Source: Salvia splendens
Taxonomy: Eukaryota; Streptophyta; Magnoliopsida; Lamiales; Lamiaceae
Assembly (NCBI RefSeq): GCF_004379255.2
Contig: NC_056051.1
Location: 26,901,267-26,965,266 of the forward strand
Direction: 5' to 3'
Length of the DNA stretch: 64,000 nucleotides
Positions 37,251 to 50,004 of this stretch are shown in pieces. The notes under the pieces are model-generated. The model was not told where the DNA came from. It ran no database searches and saw only the letters and a program-made list of their open reading frames with translations. Positions within the stretch are counted from its first letter, which is position 1, and each line of letters opens with the position of its first letter. The translations under genes were made by a program, and so were the position numbers.

Positions 37251-37527
37251 AAAAATTCACAAATTCACCAAATTAAACAATTTATGGAATTAAACAGTTT
37301 ACGGAATTAAAATTTCGACACGAATACTGATGGAGAAAGTGCAATGATAATTTCTTTAAATAAAAAAATAAAAAAAGTAAATTTCAACAAAATAAAAATA
37401 CTAAAAAAAAATTAAAAATCGGGACGTCCGTCGGGAACCACAATGACGGACGTCACGATGGACGTCGTCGGAAATCTGTGGAACTCCGGTGTCCTCAAGC
37501 GACGTCCGCCGCTGCGGATGCTCAGGG
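36515..37527 (-). mobile_element. Harbinger-derived MITE, split by the tandem duplication
   Basis: The right end GCTGCGGATGCTC (37515-37527) is the reverse of the GAGCATCCGCACCGGCGGAC terminus at 10883. The inner part (37240-37440) is the reverse complement of 12580-12745, including the TTCGTGTCGAAATTTTAATT stretch. The left end near 36515 and again near 37100 (ATCCACGGTGGGACGGATGT) is a diverged terminus. No coding capacity remains. The element extends across part of the first and all of the second duplicate. Confidence 0.7.
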
Positions 37528-38753
37528 ATTATTATATTGATGGGGGATGATTTATTATATTTATTTGAGGGAATAATGTAGATTTACTTGAATTGAAAAG
37601 GCCTTTTTGTAATGGTGTTTTGGAGTGTTGCGGAGGTGGGGAGAAGCAGACAAAGACATGGCTGAATTATGCGAGCAAAAATTGATTTCTTTTTCAAACC
37701 AAGATTGCGATATTTGTGCGCCTGCTTAGATTTGTGTCAAGGATGATTGAAATGGAGGCCACGTATATCAGTATGATATGAATTGAACACCTTGATTCAT
37801 GCGTTTACATTAAGTTGATGAGTTAGTTGGTTTGATTATTATTATAATTATTATTATTAATATTATTCAGTTATATACAAGTGGTAAAAGCTTTTTTATA
37901 AATAGTCACCGATTTCTTTTCCAAAAATAAAAATGGCATGTTGCAATTATTATTGTAGTTGAAGATTCTGCGAAACAACGCCGTAGACCATTTTTTTGTA
38001 TTAATGATTTGGGGTTTTCTAAAGTCAAACATACAATACTTTGGATTTAAATTCTGAATCTGAGAAAATTAATATGTTGTGTGTATTACTACATGCATAT
38101 TCATTTGTAATAATTTGAATTTTATACTGTCACTTATTTCAATTTTATTATGTTCAATTTTTCATAGTGAAATTAATTTTCAATTATGTATTATTAATGT
38201 ATTCATGTAGGACTGTAGGAGTAATTAATTTTATGTTATTGAAATGCATCCATTCCATTTTTCCATTTCCAGCCCATTAATGAAACAAAGGAGGCTTGGA
38301 GTGAGCTCATTAATAAAAATTGGTTTCACTTGGGCCATTTTTCATATTCAAATCTAGGCTCACCATAAATTCAACCAACTCAAGCAAATGAGACAATTAT
38401 TTGCCCGCCCAATAAGGCTGGCAAATGAGACAATTATTCATAGTTGACGAAAATGCAAATTGAGACGACTAAAGGCGGATGGATGGAGTATTAATTTATA
38501 ATTTTCTAAAAAATTACGACGTTATAATATATTTGAAATTTCTCGTGGACCTGGGCCAAGCCGGGCCTCAAGCTCTCCCTCGAGGTGGGCATTCGACAAC
38601 TATAGCCATTAGCCACACACCCTCATCTCCTTCATACAGCTGCCACCGATGACTCTCTTGTCCAGTCCCAAGATGACTAAGTAGAGAAGTGATATCTACA
38701 AATAACTACTACTACTATTCTGTAGAGGTTAGGTTAGTAGTGTAAAGTTCAGA
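37528..38753. other. Intergenic, AT-rich
   Basis: Spacer between the FPP upstream region and the 3' end of the SRPBCC gene. A MITE fragment ending GGATGGATGGAGTA occurs near 38475-38490 without a clear partner. No gene seen. Confidence 0.4.
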
Positions 38754-41700
38754 TCATTCTACCCAGTTTATGTCAAAGTCCTTGAACTTGTGTAGCCACT
38801 CGTGTGCAGCTTGCGAAACGTAGGCTTTTGTAGGTATCTTCTCCTGTCCATTTACATCGTTGCACACCAAAGACTCGGCTTTCCTCTCTCTTGGGTGCCT
38901 CACCTTGAGTGACAGGAGACGGGACACCTCGTGCAGCCCTCCCCATTTCTCCAGAGCACGAGCTATGTCGTAGCGCCCTGCACCAGACCATGGTTGTTTT
39001 CAAGAATACACTCGATGCAAATGCAAATATATAGCACGACATTCAATCGAGAAAAGAAGATGGGTGTCGTGTACCTGCACGTTCGAAGGATTTTCTGCTG
39101 GGCATGTAAGATGGATCCATACCCCAATTCCTTTGGAATCGTTTAATCTGAAAGAGCAACGTTGATAGATCATGGTGATGGATTGTTTTTTAACAGAATG
39201 AGATGCAAGAAACTAACCTCATCTCGCAAGTTTTCAAGATTATCCCAATAACCCTTGGGTTTGCGTTGTTTGTATGCAAGGGACAGATCCATCAATGACG
39301 CGATTCTCCTAAATCCACCCATGCGTGTAATGGCCTTCTCAATATCCACTCGCCCATGCTTCCTTAGCTGCTTTCTCATAGGCATGAAACCTTCCTGTCC
39401 ATGCTCAGAAATGAAGTTTAAGAGCTCGGATTTAAGAACCTCAATGTTTCTCTGCAGGCCAGGGACCTTTGGCCTTTGTCTGTTTGAGCTTGAGACACTA
39501 TCATAGTCTACGGCCTCTGGACTGCATTTGAAGGAGCTACAGTTCTTTTCTGTAGCTTTCTCTCCCTCGTCACAACTGTCATTACTAACGGCCTCCTGAT
39601 TATTTTCGTTTTCTCTTTTTTCCATGTAATCTCGAATAGCACATAAGTTTGAAGGAAGATCCTCATAAATGACCTGCAAATGCAAAACCAGATGATTTTG
39701 TCTCAATGACATGAAAATAGCTGTCATAATTTCAGGGAATTGTTGTTTACGTGCTCCAAGCAGAAGTGCAAAACTTTGAACGTAGAAATGAGTCCAACTG
39801 TAATGGACTAATGGAAGTGATTACTAACCTCTTCCATGATAGCTTCGGAAAGAAAGGAGTTCTTATGCATTTTCGACTCCACTGAATACTTCAACAGCGT
39901 GTGATGGCTGCCTAGTTTCTCTAGGATCCATTTCCCTCGAAATGAATCAAAGTCTCCTTCAACCTGCTCAAATCTGATCTCTTGTTCAAAATGCTCACAT
40001 AAATCGAGGATGACACGAGCATGGAGAACCATATACAACAGACCCTTGCATCCTTCCTGCAAAGTTAGTCAATAGTTCAATTAATAGAAAATTTAAATAC
40101 TCCGTATCATTTTAATTCTGCATAATTGATAATTTTTTTCTTGCTCCATTCAAGGATCATTAATACCAAACAAAGAAATTTGTACCTGACAAATGCGGAC
40201 TTTATTGCTTTCTCGAGATAAGATCTTGCTTATAGCTAAATTAGGAACAAACCTGCATTAGTTTCAGGAAAAAATATATTTAAAAAGCAATTTAAGGAAA
40301 AAGATAACATCTGACATAGTGACAAAGCTCCATCGACATCTTGGTAAAGGTTGTATGCATTAGACCCCAAATAGTAAATATAGAAATTTAGAGGCATGCA
40401 CAAAAACAGCTTTCACACCAAATTTCCACATGCTAAACCTATCAATATGAAAAAATTATAAATAACTTACTCGGGAAGTCTTTCATAAGCTGTGAGAATA
40501 TTCCAGACTTCACGAACAGGAGCTTTTACTGTTATGCTTGCAATAACACATCTATGAACACCCCCATTTTCCTTCACCACAAAATGAACCAACCAAATAT
40601 GAAATGAGTTCCCCAGGAAGGGAAAGATATAGAGCAGAGTCGAGCAGTTACCAATAATCCATCAAATCTACGGAGATGAACTTCATCTACCAAGCACGGC
40701 CTGTCAAGCGGACAAGATTTTCCAAATATTCCCCAATTACTGGTCAACTCTCCAGTCGAAGGAGACAAAGGACCAAAAGCAGCTTTGACAAAGTTTTCCT
40801 TGATATCTTTGTCTTTGTTGTTCAATGCACTTGCAACTTCAGTCTCCTCACCTCCAAGGTGAAGTGCTTGTGAAGGTAATGTGTTTAAAGAGACTACACT
40901 CTGGTTTCCTTCGAAGCTGCATTCAGATCGGCATGCTAAAGCTAGGAGATTTACAGGAAGATCTGATCTGATAATCCTCTCCAGAAATATTGCTGGGAAG
41001 TTGAACCTAGGTATAACATTCACTTCATAACCCAAGGTGGCTGTTGGTGACCTACGAATGTGAAGGATCAAAGCATGGAAAACCATGGACAAAAAATTAA
41101 TCATGAGTCAACTTCACTTCAGTACAACTTCTTATCAGAGAAACCAAAAGAACAAATTAAGTAGAACTATCTTGGTGATAATAAAAAAGAAAAGAACTGT
41201 ATCATACCCTTTCTGAGACTTCACTGACCATTTGCCTTCGAATTTCTTGAAATCTCCATCAACCATAGAGAAGTGCAGCACACGGTTATTCTCCTGAATC
41301 ACGTGGTGAAAGGTAAGGTGGAAAAAACTGAAAAATGAAAACAACGTCCAAGTGTACTAATATACATTAACTAAAATAGTTGTGTAATACGAATGTCGAT
41401 TGGGATTTGCAATATAAACATGCTAAACCTCTCTTTTTCAACAATAACTTAGTATTTCAATTGTATCATGTTCACCACGCTCTCAATTGATAGCCTATTT
41501 TTTCCAAGACATAATCTTCTTTAAAGTAATCAACAGCCTAATCTCTTTTCATTGAGACAGATTTGGTTCACATGACATCACTTCTCCAATTACCATATCT
41601 TCTTCCTCACAAAGTTACAGCAAGCTAGTAAACTCAAGAACAACGAAAAGTCGAAAAGCAGTTGTTTTAGTTAAAAGTGCGTACAGAGTTGACAAGTTCT

Positions 41701-42451
41701 TGAAGATCCAACACGACCCGAGCTTCTATATGCCAATACAGAGCTCTCTGCAACCCTCTCTGCTCCAACCATATCCTCCCCGGATATGGACAAGGAATTC
41801 TCCCACTGAAAGATGCATCAAAAATTTAAAATGACAACATCACCCCCTAATCAAAAGCATAAGCTAAAAACCAAGGCACAAATCAACAAATTAGCGGCTG
41901 AATTCGACAAAATCAATCTAATTGAACTACACCACAAGTGAAAATTTCCCCAATTTCTAACCTACCTAGGGATTCTCACTTCTCAAAAACTGGGAGATGA
42001 AAGAATTCTACCTTTTAACAAGATTGGGGATGAAATCAGCGAGCCTTTCGTAGTCAGTGAGAGCAGACCAAACCGATTCAACATCAGCATTAACTGGAAT
42101 CTCAGCTCTGATTCTGCGTTCTCTCCACGACAGCACTTCCACTTCCACTTCACACTTGACCGTCCGCTCTCCTAGAACCACCTCGGTTTCTCGATCTACT
42201 TCAGCTCCTTCCACCTCTTCCTCCTCCTTGATTTTCTTCCCGGTTGCGAGATTGTTAGGGTTCCCATTGGAAGATTGACAAGCGGTCCTACCGTCCCATT
42301 TTGGCGTCTCTGCACTAGCGAATGAAGAGAAAGCGGCTATGCTGACGTTGCCTATGCAGTTATACTTGCTGTGGCAATGCAATGTGGCGAGGTTTGGATT
42401 GTAGATTTTGTTGGAAGAAAAGCTTAAACAGTGTGATGAAGTGGTGATCAT
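38754..42451 (-). CDS. Plastid-type protein with two SRPBCC (COQ10/START-like) domains
   Basis: Predicted lipid/hydrophobic-ligand binding protein; counterpart of Arabidopsis At5g08720 as recalled, function poorly known. Ten exons join in phase: 42012-42451, 41685-41805, 41208-41293, 40652-41051, 40471-40571, 40186-40252, 39829-40056, 39218-39673, 39075-39147 and 38754-38977, giving 731 residues. The ATG at 42451 is used because only a GTG precedes it. The Ser-rich N-terminus resembles a transit peptide. SRPBCC 1 begins IPVNADVESVWSALTDYERL (about residue 120) and SRPBCC 2 begins ITVKAPVREVWNILTAYERL (about residue 360); the two are clear internal duplicates. The C-terminal 200 residues hold a second repeated motif, GRVDIEKAITRMGG and GRYDIARALEKWGG. 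Confidence 0.9.
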
Positions 42452-44889
42452 GGAGATGTATCCCTCTTTCACTCACTCTCTCTCTCTCTCCGCGTGTGCT
42501 TCAAACAGTTCAACTGTCATTATAGTTAGTTTAGATTTTTTTTTCATGCTGTTTTTTTTGGGGGTGATTTTTTTTGTTGAGTAGTGAATCTTGACCACCA
42601 ATATTTTGGTGTGGCAGAGAAAAATGAACGGCTGAGAGTGAATGGTTGGATTTGCGATAAAATAAATATCATGTTTTTCTTTCTTTTAGTATGGCATGGC
42701 CGAGTCATTTGGGGGAATGGGGCTCGGGTAACGTTGAAGTGTTTGTCAAAGTCGATCGAGCCTCGATGCGTGGGGTTTGGTCTTCATGGTTTGTGGTAGG
42801 GAATGTAGTGAATCGGGGCAAGTCAAGATTGTGGGAGCACGAAGGAGTCTAACTTGCCGTCGGCCACAACTTCTGTTATTGGTTGTTTACTTACGATCAC
42901 GAGTAAAAATAAAGGTTTAACAATAGCCGTGGTAGTGATGACAATGGACATAAATACAGTCGGGTTTAGAGATGTAGTATATCTCGCATATCATCGTTTA
43001 TTTGGTAATAATTGTTTTTTCTTAACTTTATGAAATGTCAAAGAATTCAATTAAACATCTAATTTAATTAAAAATGATATAATTAAAATCTTAAATTTGC
43101 ATATATTCTATCATCAACAGAATTAAGACCCATAATCATCACATGCTTTTATAAATATATTAAAAATGTGTTAATTACTTTTTTTTCTCGTGCTCAATGA
43201 ATTCATATGAACAAAGCACATTTAAATATATAAGGAAGTCATACATATTTTTGCTAAAATAACAAACACGGTTTAAAATAATGAAAAACAATTTCACAAT
43301 ATCAATAAATCTATGACTTTCACATAATTAATCATAGATTAGACTTATTTTATAAATTAAAACATTCCATTATAACTTATAAATACATAAGCAAAACATG
43401 TACTATAACTAAACATAAAATAAATAGTTAAAAATCAAACACATAAGAAATTACGAATTAGTCTATATGATAAACTATACGAGTTGAGGTATTATCATGT
43501 CGACATTATAATCACCGAACCAAATGTGCCAAATTCGAAGAGTACATGTTAAGTTTAGATACGAACCCGATCTGCTACACTCACATTCAATCATGTTTAG
43601 ATACGAACCCGATCTGCTACACTCACGCTCAATCATGTGTGGCAATTGCGTAATTGTGATTGGGCAGAGAAAAACGACAAGAAAGCGTACAGTTATGGGT
43701 TGGTCCTCCGTGTTTTTCGCGTAGGAAAGTCCCGCCACGTACTTTCTCTCTCCTCAATACTCAAAGCGACAGCTTCCTTCCTCCTCATCAATCTTCCCTC
43801 CTTACTTTATTCATTCTTTAATATCGCCCAAGATCTCCCTCCCACCGCCGCAAATCTTGGTTTCTCCTCCCCTTCCTTCAATATCGATCTCTCTTTACCG
43901 TCCAATTCTTTCTACGCAGGTGAATTCTCTCTCTCGAGATATGCGATTTTTTTTTTATTTCATCGTTTTCTTTTTGGGGTTGGGATGATCCGCGGGTAAC
44001 TATTGGAAATCATTGTTTCTGCTCGATTTATAGAGATGCGCCGTGCAATTTGAGAAGGGAGGGTATGCCACGTCAGCGAATATTAAGGACACGTGGAGCA
44101 GCTACTATCTAACTACCAAGAGAGAGAAATAGGAGAGGAATAGAAAGGGGAGCTGGCTATAAGTAGGAGCAGAGAATAACAACTCGATTCATGAAAATGG
44201 TGTGTGCGCTGAGTGCTTGGGCTAGGATCGTGGATCCGTAGCATTTACCTTGGTTACTTCTATCTTGTTTATTGTTATCAATTCCTATTGTATCGTTCAT
44301 TTCTTTATCCGCTGATTATCGATTCAATATCATTCGATTTCTGCATTTCGTCTTCGTAAATTGTTGTTTTGGTGTGCTCTCTGGTTTTGGGGTGTATTTG
44401 ATTGGTGTGCTCATCCGTTCTATCGATTTGTGTATTTGATTTTGGTTTAAGTTGCATCAAATCATGGAGGTAGTGATCGATTGGAGCTCTTCGTGTGGTG
44501 TCGTCTCTCATACCAGAAAAAGGATGCAACAATTTGGTGGAATTTACTATGTTTGTTCATAATTAGCTGTCTGATCCATTGAATTAGATTGAGCGCGAGA
44601 ATCTGGTCTTCAATTTTAGGGTTTGAATGAGTAGATTTACCTTGTTTATGCATGTGATTATCTGAATATTGATTAAATACTAGTATAGCATTTTTGCTAA
44701 TTGCTACGTTTCTGGAAATAATGGTTGCCTCGTTTTGTGCTGCTTTTGGTCATACTTTTTGGGGATGTTGATTTTGATTCGTCATTTGGTTTGGTAGTTT
44801 CTGTAGGTAAGGATTTGTAGAATTTAATTTTCTACAGAAACTGTGGAGCTCCCTTTGGAATTTTGAAGAATAATGAAGTGTCATTCACA
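42452..44889. promoter_or_regulatory. Divergent promoter region of SRPBCC and DGK genes, with DGK leader
   Basis: The two genes diverge here. A CT-rich leader at about 43740-43919 ends CTACGCAG|GTGAAT (donor at 43920), and TTCTACAG ending at 44837 could be the matching acceptor, giving a DGK leader intron of about 918 bp. The interval 42900-43500 is very AT-rich and featureless. A 42-bp tandem repeat lies at 43554-43637. Confidence 0.45.
43554..43637. repeat. Two tandem copies of a 42-bp unit
   Basis: Unit TTTAGATACGAACCCGATCT plus 22 more bases, repeated head to tail with one A/G difference. Confidence 0.8.
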
Positions 44890-47800
44890 ATGAATGAACT
44901 GAGTATTCCTCTTCTTCGGTTCCTTGCTAGTTCGAGTTTGGATTCTGGATATATCTTTGGATGGCTGATTACAGGGTCTTTTGGACTTTTAGCTATTGTT
45001 TATGCCTTCCTGAAATGGCAGAGATCGATGTCCCTTAATTGGCTTAAAGCTGCTTCCAGGGCAAAAAAGCAAGCGTGGAAGAATCTAAAAGTTCCCCTAT
45101 CGCATCATACATGGGTGGAAGATGTTTCATCTGGTAGTTTGCCATCCACATGCTGTGTTTGCCTAACTTCTCTTGTCTACCCTCAGAACATAGGAGCAAA
45201 ATCTATATCACGGTCCCCAATACATAGGTGTCGTGTTTGTGGTGTGGCAGCTCATTTTCATTGTTCTCAGTTTGCAGCAAAAGATTGTAAATGTGTTGCA
45301 CAAGCTGGTTATGGTATAGTTCAGCACCACTGGTCAGAGAGATGGTTTAATCTTGATGACAATCCGGAGATGTCAGCCTTTTGTTTTTACTGTGATGAAC
45401 CTTGTGGCATCCCTTTTATTGATGCATCTCCAGCTTGGTATTGCTTATGGTGTCAACGGATTATACATGTTAAGTGCCAAGTGAAAATGTCCGAGGAATG
45501 TGGTGATGTTTGTGATCTAGGTGCTCACAGAAGAATCATTCTTTCTCCCATATGTGTCAAAGGTGTCGAAACTGAGACATTAAGTTCCATTACTGAAGAA
45601 ATTATAGCTTCTACAGTCCGTGGACAGGCCAGAAAAAAGAGGCATCGGAAGAGGCATGGAAATCGGTCCACTAGTGGTAAGCAACCAGAAAATCCAACTG
45701 CCCAAACAGCAGTTCTTACTGTCCTTAAGGGTCTTGTTGGAATTCAGACTTCTAGCAGTGAAGATGATAATGATCATTCTTTGAACATTAGCAATGGTCT
45801 TAATAAGAAAAGCACAATGAAAGCATCAGCCAATAAGAAGAAATCAGTTGATGCTTGTGACAGATTAAAAAACTATACCATTCTGGATTTACCTTCAGAT
45901 GCAAGGCCTCTTCTGGTCTTCATTAATGCCAAAAGTGGAGCACGAAACGGGCATCTCCTGCACAGAAGGTTGAACATGCTATTAAACCCTGTACAGGTAG
46001 AAGTTTCAGATTGCCATGACTTATAATTCTCCCATTCTCCTTTTTTAATATTAATTTGTTTTAGTTATGAAGAATGGTAAGTTTGGCATTGTGTACACTG
46101 AAGTATCTCCATAAGAATACCAAATTAGAACACATGATAAAATATTGCAAAAGAAAACTCGTGAGTAAGAAGGAAATGGCGAAACTTTTGGTGAGCTTGA
46201 AATTTAGATGGATTATATTAATCTAGTGAACCTCACTCTAACTGAACTACACCATGTGATTAGTACATCATCTTTGTTTCTGCTGCCTTCTCAGCAAGAA
46301 TGAGCATGCCCAAGTCCATGAGTATGCCACCTCTCTTTAAACTTTATTTTAGTAGGTGTATTTCAGTAATGTTTCAGAAAAGTTATCAAAGAGGATAAAT
46401 TTTAAAGATCAAATTAGTCTTTTTAGGTATTGGTTTATTTAGCTCAACAAAATGAAGATTGAAATATAATTATTATAATGTAATTTGTGGAGTATTCCGT
46501 TATGGATCTGAAAATTATAATATACTTTATACAACTGTTACTCATTTACTTATTAGTTAGAGTTTTCCTTTAGGAAGTGGAGTATAGAATTATAGACTTA
46601 ATGTGAAAGGTTAAATTGTGCCTCTCACTATTTCAAAGTGCACTTTAACGTGTAGTTGGTTTCTTGGCTTATGATTGGTTGTTCTTTTCCAGGTAGTTGA
46701 ACTCAGTTCCTCCCAAGGTCCAGAGGCTGGCTTAGAGCTGTTCAGAAATTTGCAATACTTCAGGGTTTTGGTTTGTGGTGGTGATGGAACAGTTGCTTGG
46801 GTCCTTGATGCAATAGAGAAGTACAATTATGAGTCACCTCCACCAGTTGCAGTTCTGCCTTTAGGAACTGGAAATGATTTGTCAAGGGTCCTGCACTGGG
46901 GTGGGGGATTTTCTGTTGTCGAAGGACAAGGTACCTTGAGCACTTTCTTGACCGATGTTGAAAATGCGGCAGTAACAATGCTCGATCGCTGGAAAGTCAA
47001 CATAACAGAAGAAAAGTCACCAAGTACCGTAAAATCAAAGTTCATGATGAACTACTTAGGTAATGTGCAATTATTTTCTTTTAGTACTACTTTTGGTTTG
47101 AGGTAGAAGTAAGAGCCTTCACCATTTCTGTTATGGCAGATGCAAAAGAGTAAATTTCTTTGACTTGTTTCTTTACTGGATCCAGATTCTTTTTAAGTAA
47201 TCAAATGTTTTGTTTTATCTTGGGTTTTTGTTCTATCACTTAATTTGACTAATTCTGTGGTTCTTAATCTACAGGTATTGGATGTGATGCAAAGGTTGCA
47301 TATGAGTTTCATACAGATAGGGAAGAAAATCCAGCAAAGTTTTACAGCCAGGTATGAAGTTTGTAACCTCTTGCCTACTTAAATTTTGTTAAAATGTGCA
47401 CTGGCAACTTTATACAGACCTTGAATTAAGTTTCTCAAAGATGGCTAACGTACATTTTGGAACAGTTTTTAAATAAACTTAGGTATGCCAAAGAAGGTGC
47501 TAGGGATATGATGGACAGAGCTTGTGCAGACTTGCCATGGCAAGTCTGGCTTGAAGTTGATGAGAAAGATATTGAGATACCAAAAGTAAAGCCATCTCCT
47601 TTATCAAATTCCTATTCTCATGTGTCTGATATAATTTCTTATGTTCATTTCTCCGCGTGCTCAAGAAATTTCTTATATTGATTTTTGTCCCTTCAGGATG
47701 CTGAGGGTTTAATTGTGCTGAACATTGGTAGCTATATGGGTGGAGTTGACCTTTGGCAAAATGATTATGAATACGATGACAATTTCAATCACCAGTACAT

Positions 47801-48949
47801 GCATGACAAAACGCTTGAAGTTGTCTGTGTTACTGGATCATGGCACCTGGGAAAACTTCAGGTTTGAATTTTTACTTAATCGCATGTGTCTATTAACCTT
47901 AGTCTCAGGTTTATAGTTGATTGATTGTCGAGTAGTCGTCACTTATCTCTGAAGTTATGTCATTTGTGATTATCTCAGCGTTGTACGTTAATGCATTTAA
48001 TATGGTCTGAAGTACTTGCTGAATGTGTGATATATATTTTGCATAAGAGCAACTAACGCTTAATTTGTTCTTGCAGGTTGGACTTTCACAGGCAACTAGG
48101 CTAGCACAAGGGAAAGTTGTAAGGTTACATGTGTCCAGTCCTTTTCCTATACAAATCGACGGGGAACCTTTTATTCAGCAACCTGGATGCTTAGAAATAA
48201 CACATCATGGACAGGTATTTAATCCGCTTTATCGAGAACTATTTCATGTTCCTTTATCTGATTCTTGTGTGCAAAATGCGGACGTTTTGAGTTCGTGCGT
48301 CTACTCATCAGCTCCGTATGCATATTGATATAATATAGACATGGATCGAGAAATATGATGTTCATATACACATATCAATGCTGTCTGTGATCGACTTATA
48401 CACAACATATTTGGATTTGAGTACTATGAAGTAGCTTCATTTAAATAGTCACAAACCTTGTTTTTTTTAGTGTTCTTCTCGGTGACTCATTTATCTATAA
48501 GAGCTAAAGTAACCTTTCGACTATTTGCTTTCAATTGTCACTGTCGACATTTGCCATCGATCAACTGTGTTGCCTCACAACTCTTATTATACTAGAGTAT
48601 CATTTATAGACTGTTCAATAGCTTAACGAAAAAAGTTAATGATGTTGCTAAGAGTGGACATTTGCACCTTGCAAACTTCACCTGAAATTTGAGTCATGCT
48701 TCATGGTCTATGGTCTGCACGAGTTCCACACATCTAGCATGAGCACTGTTATTTTCTTTGAACTGAAAAGACTCAAAACTCCTTTGCCGTTAGGTGTTTA
48801 TGCTTCGAAGAGCATCTGGGGTGGATGGACCTAGGGGTCATGCAGCTGCCATAATGACGGAGGTGTTGGTAGATGCAGAATGTAAGGGAGTTATAAACGC
48901 CTCGCAGAAGAAGTTACTTCTGCAAGAGATTGCCCTCCAGCTCTCTTGA
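44890..48949 (+). CDS. Diacylglycerol kinase, cluster I (DGK1/DGK2-like)
   Basis: Phosphorylates diacylglycerol to phosphatidic acid in lipid signalling. Seven exons join in phase: 44890-45996, 46693-47059, 47275-47351, 47466-47585, 47697-47861, 48077-48214 and 48794-48949, giving 709 residues. The ATG at 44890 is the first in frame; a TTG lies 27 bases earlier. A membrane segment spans about residues 21-42, as in Arabidopsis DGK1/2, which localise to the ER. Two cysteine-rich C1 domains follow ([10 protein letters not shown]...CCVC...[14 protein letters not shown] and [10 protein letters not shown]...[14 protein letters not shown]), then a basic/acidic linker, the catalytic domain ([49 protein letters not shown]) and the accessory domain ([15 protein letters not shown]). 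No EF-hand is present, as expected for plant DGKs. Confidence 0.93.
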
Positions 48950-49583
48950 TCATTTCTCACTGATCGATCCTTCACAATTTTGCCATCACGACAGTCAGAC
49001 AGGTATAGCTGAAGAACATGGTTTTCGATTTCTTCTAATTCTTTGACAAAGTATAGTTCGAACTACAAGAAGCATGTAATATAGAAGTTTTGTTCGAGGT
49101 TAACCCTTTCTTATAGGAGATGTTTTGTTTTTTCCCCCTTAGGATTTGTCGAAGCAATGTTTGTTTTCTTCGACTTGAAATGTATTTCAGATGTACTAGA
49201 GTATTACGATAGTCAATAGTATACAAAGCGATTTCAAACATACAATATTAATATTCCATTTGTACTTTTCAAAACAAAAACCGTTCTCGATTATGGGTTT
49301 ACATTCTTGCATATTTGTTTGAGTTGCATCTCTAAAATGCTAAAAAAATTCCGGCAGAGCATTTGATCGGATGATCTCCTAATTGTTTTCATCTTCGATT
49401 CTAACATCGATATTCTCTAAATCATTGAGTGTGTTGTTGAATTATTAAAAATGTTTCGGATAATTTGTTGAGCTCCCAGCCATTTAAGTCCTGTGTGATG
49501 GATTTCACTTTGAAAATGTATAAATGTTCAGGATTCTTTCTTGTAGTTGCTGGTATAAATGCTAGCGAATGTTTCTTGAGCAG

Positions 49584-49837
49584 ATGATGAAGAGGTAGAG
49601 AAGGATGAAATCCTTTCACTGGTGAATGTCACGGAGAAAGCTCTGCAAGTGCGAGATGAAGAATCCCGGTCAGTCATGAAGAATACAGCCAAGTCAGGGG
49701 CTGAATACTTTGCGAGCAGATCATATCACGGTCTAGACATAAACAGCTCGGATTCGCTCCCGGGGAAATTTTTGGCTGGGAGAAGTGGTAAGGCTTCGGG
49801 ATACAAGGACGAGAAGGCAGAAGTATCTCAGTCCTAA
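49584..49837 (+). other. Unassigned coding-like segment (possible orphan 3' exon)
   Basis: After a plausible acceptor (CTTGAGCAG at 49575-49583), one phase stays open to a TAA at 49835-49837 and encodes a hydrophilic charged stretch: DDEEVEKDEILSLVNVTEKA, then SGAEYFASRSYHGLDINSSD and a Lys/Glu-rich end. I do not recognise it. It lies 0.6 kb past the DGK stop on the same strand. It could be an alternative last exon, a fragment of a lost gene or chance. Confidence 0.3.
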
Positions 49838-49945
49838 TATGTATTTCAAGTGAAAAATGCAATGCTCGTTTTTTTTACTATAGGACAGGTAAAGCTCATC
49901 TGGTCGATAGATATTAGTGTTGCTCGATAGGTAAGCTCCCCGTAT

Positions 49946-50004
49946 CGCTAGGGGGGCCTAATTTTCCCTTAGGGTCAGCCGAAAAGTTGGGCCGCCCCCC
50001 CTAT
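49946..50004. repeat. GC-rich imperfect hairpin
   Basis: Left arm GCTAGGGGGGCCTAATTTTC and right arm GAAAAGTTGGGCCGCCCCCC (then CTAT) can pair with small bulges around a loop at about 49967-49980. It stands out against AT-rich flanks. Confidence 0.55.
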
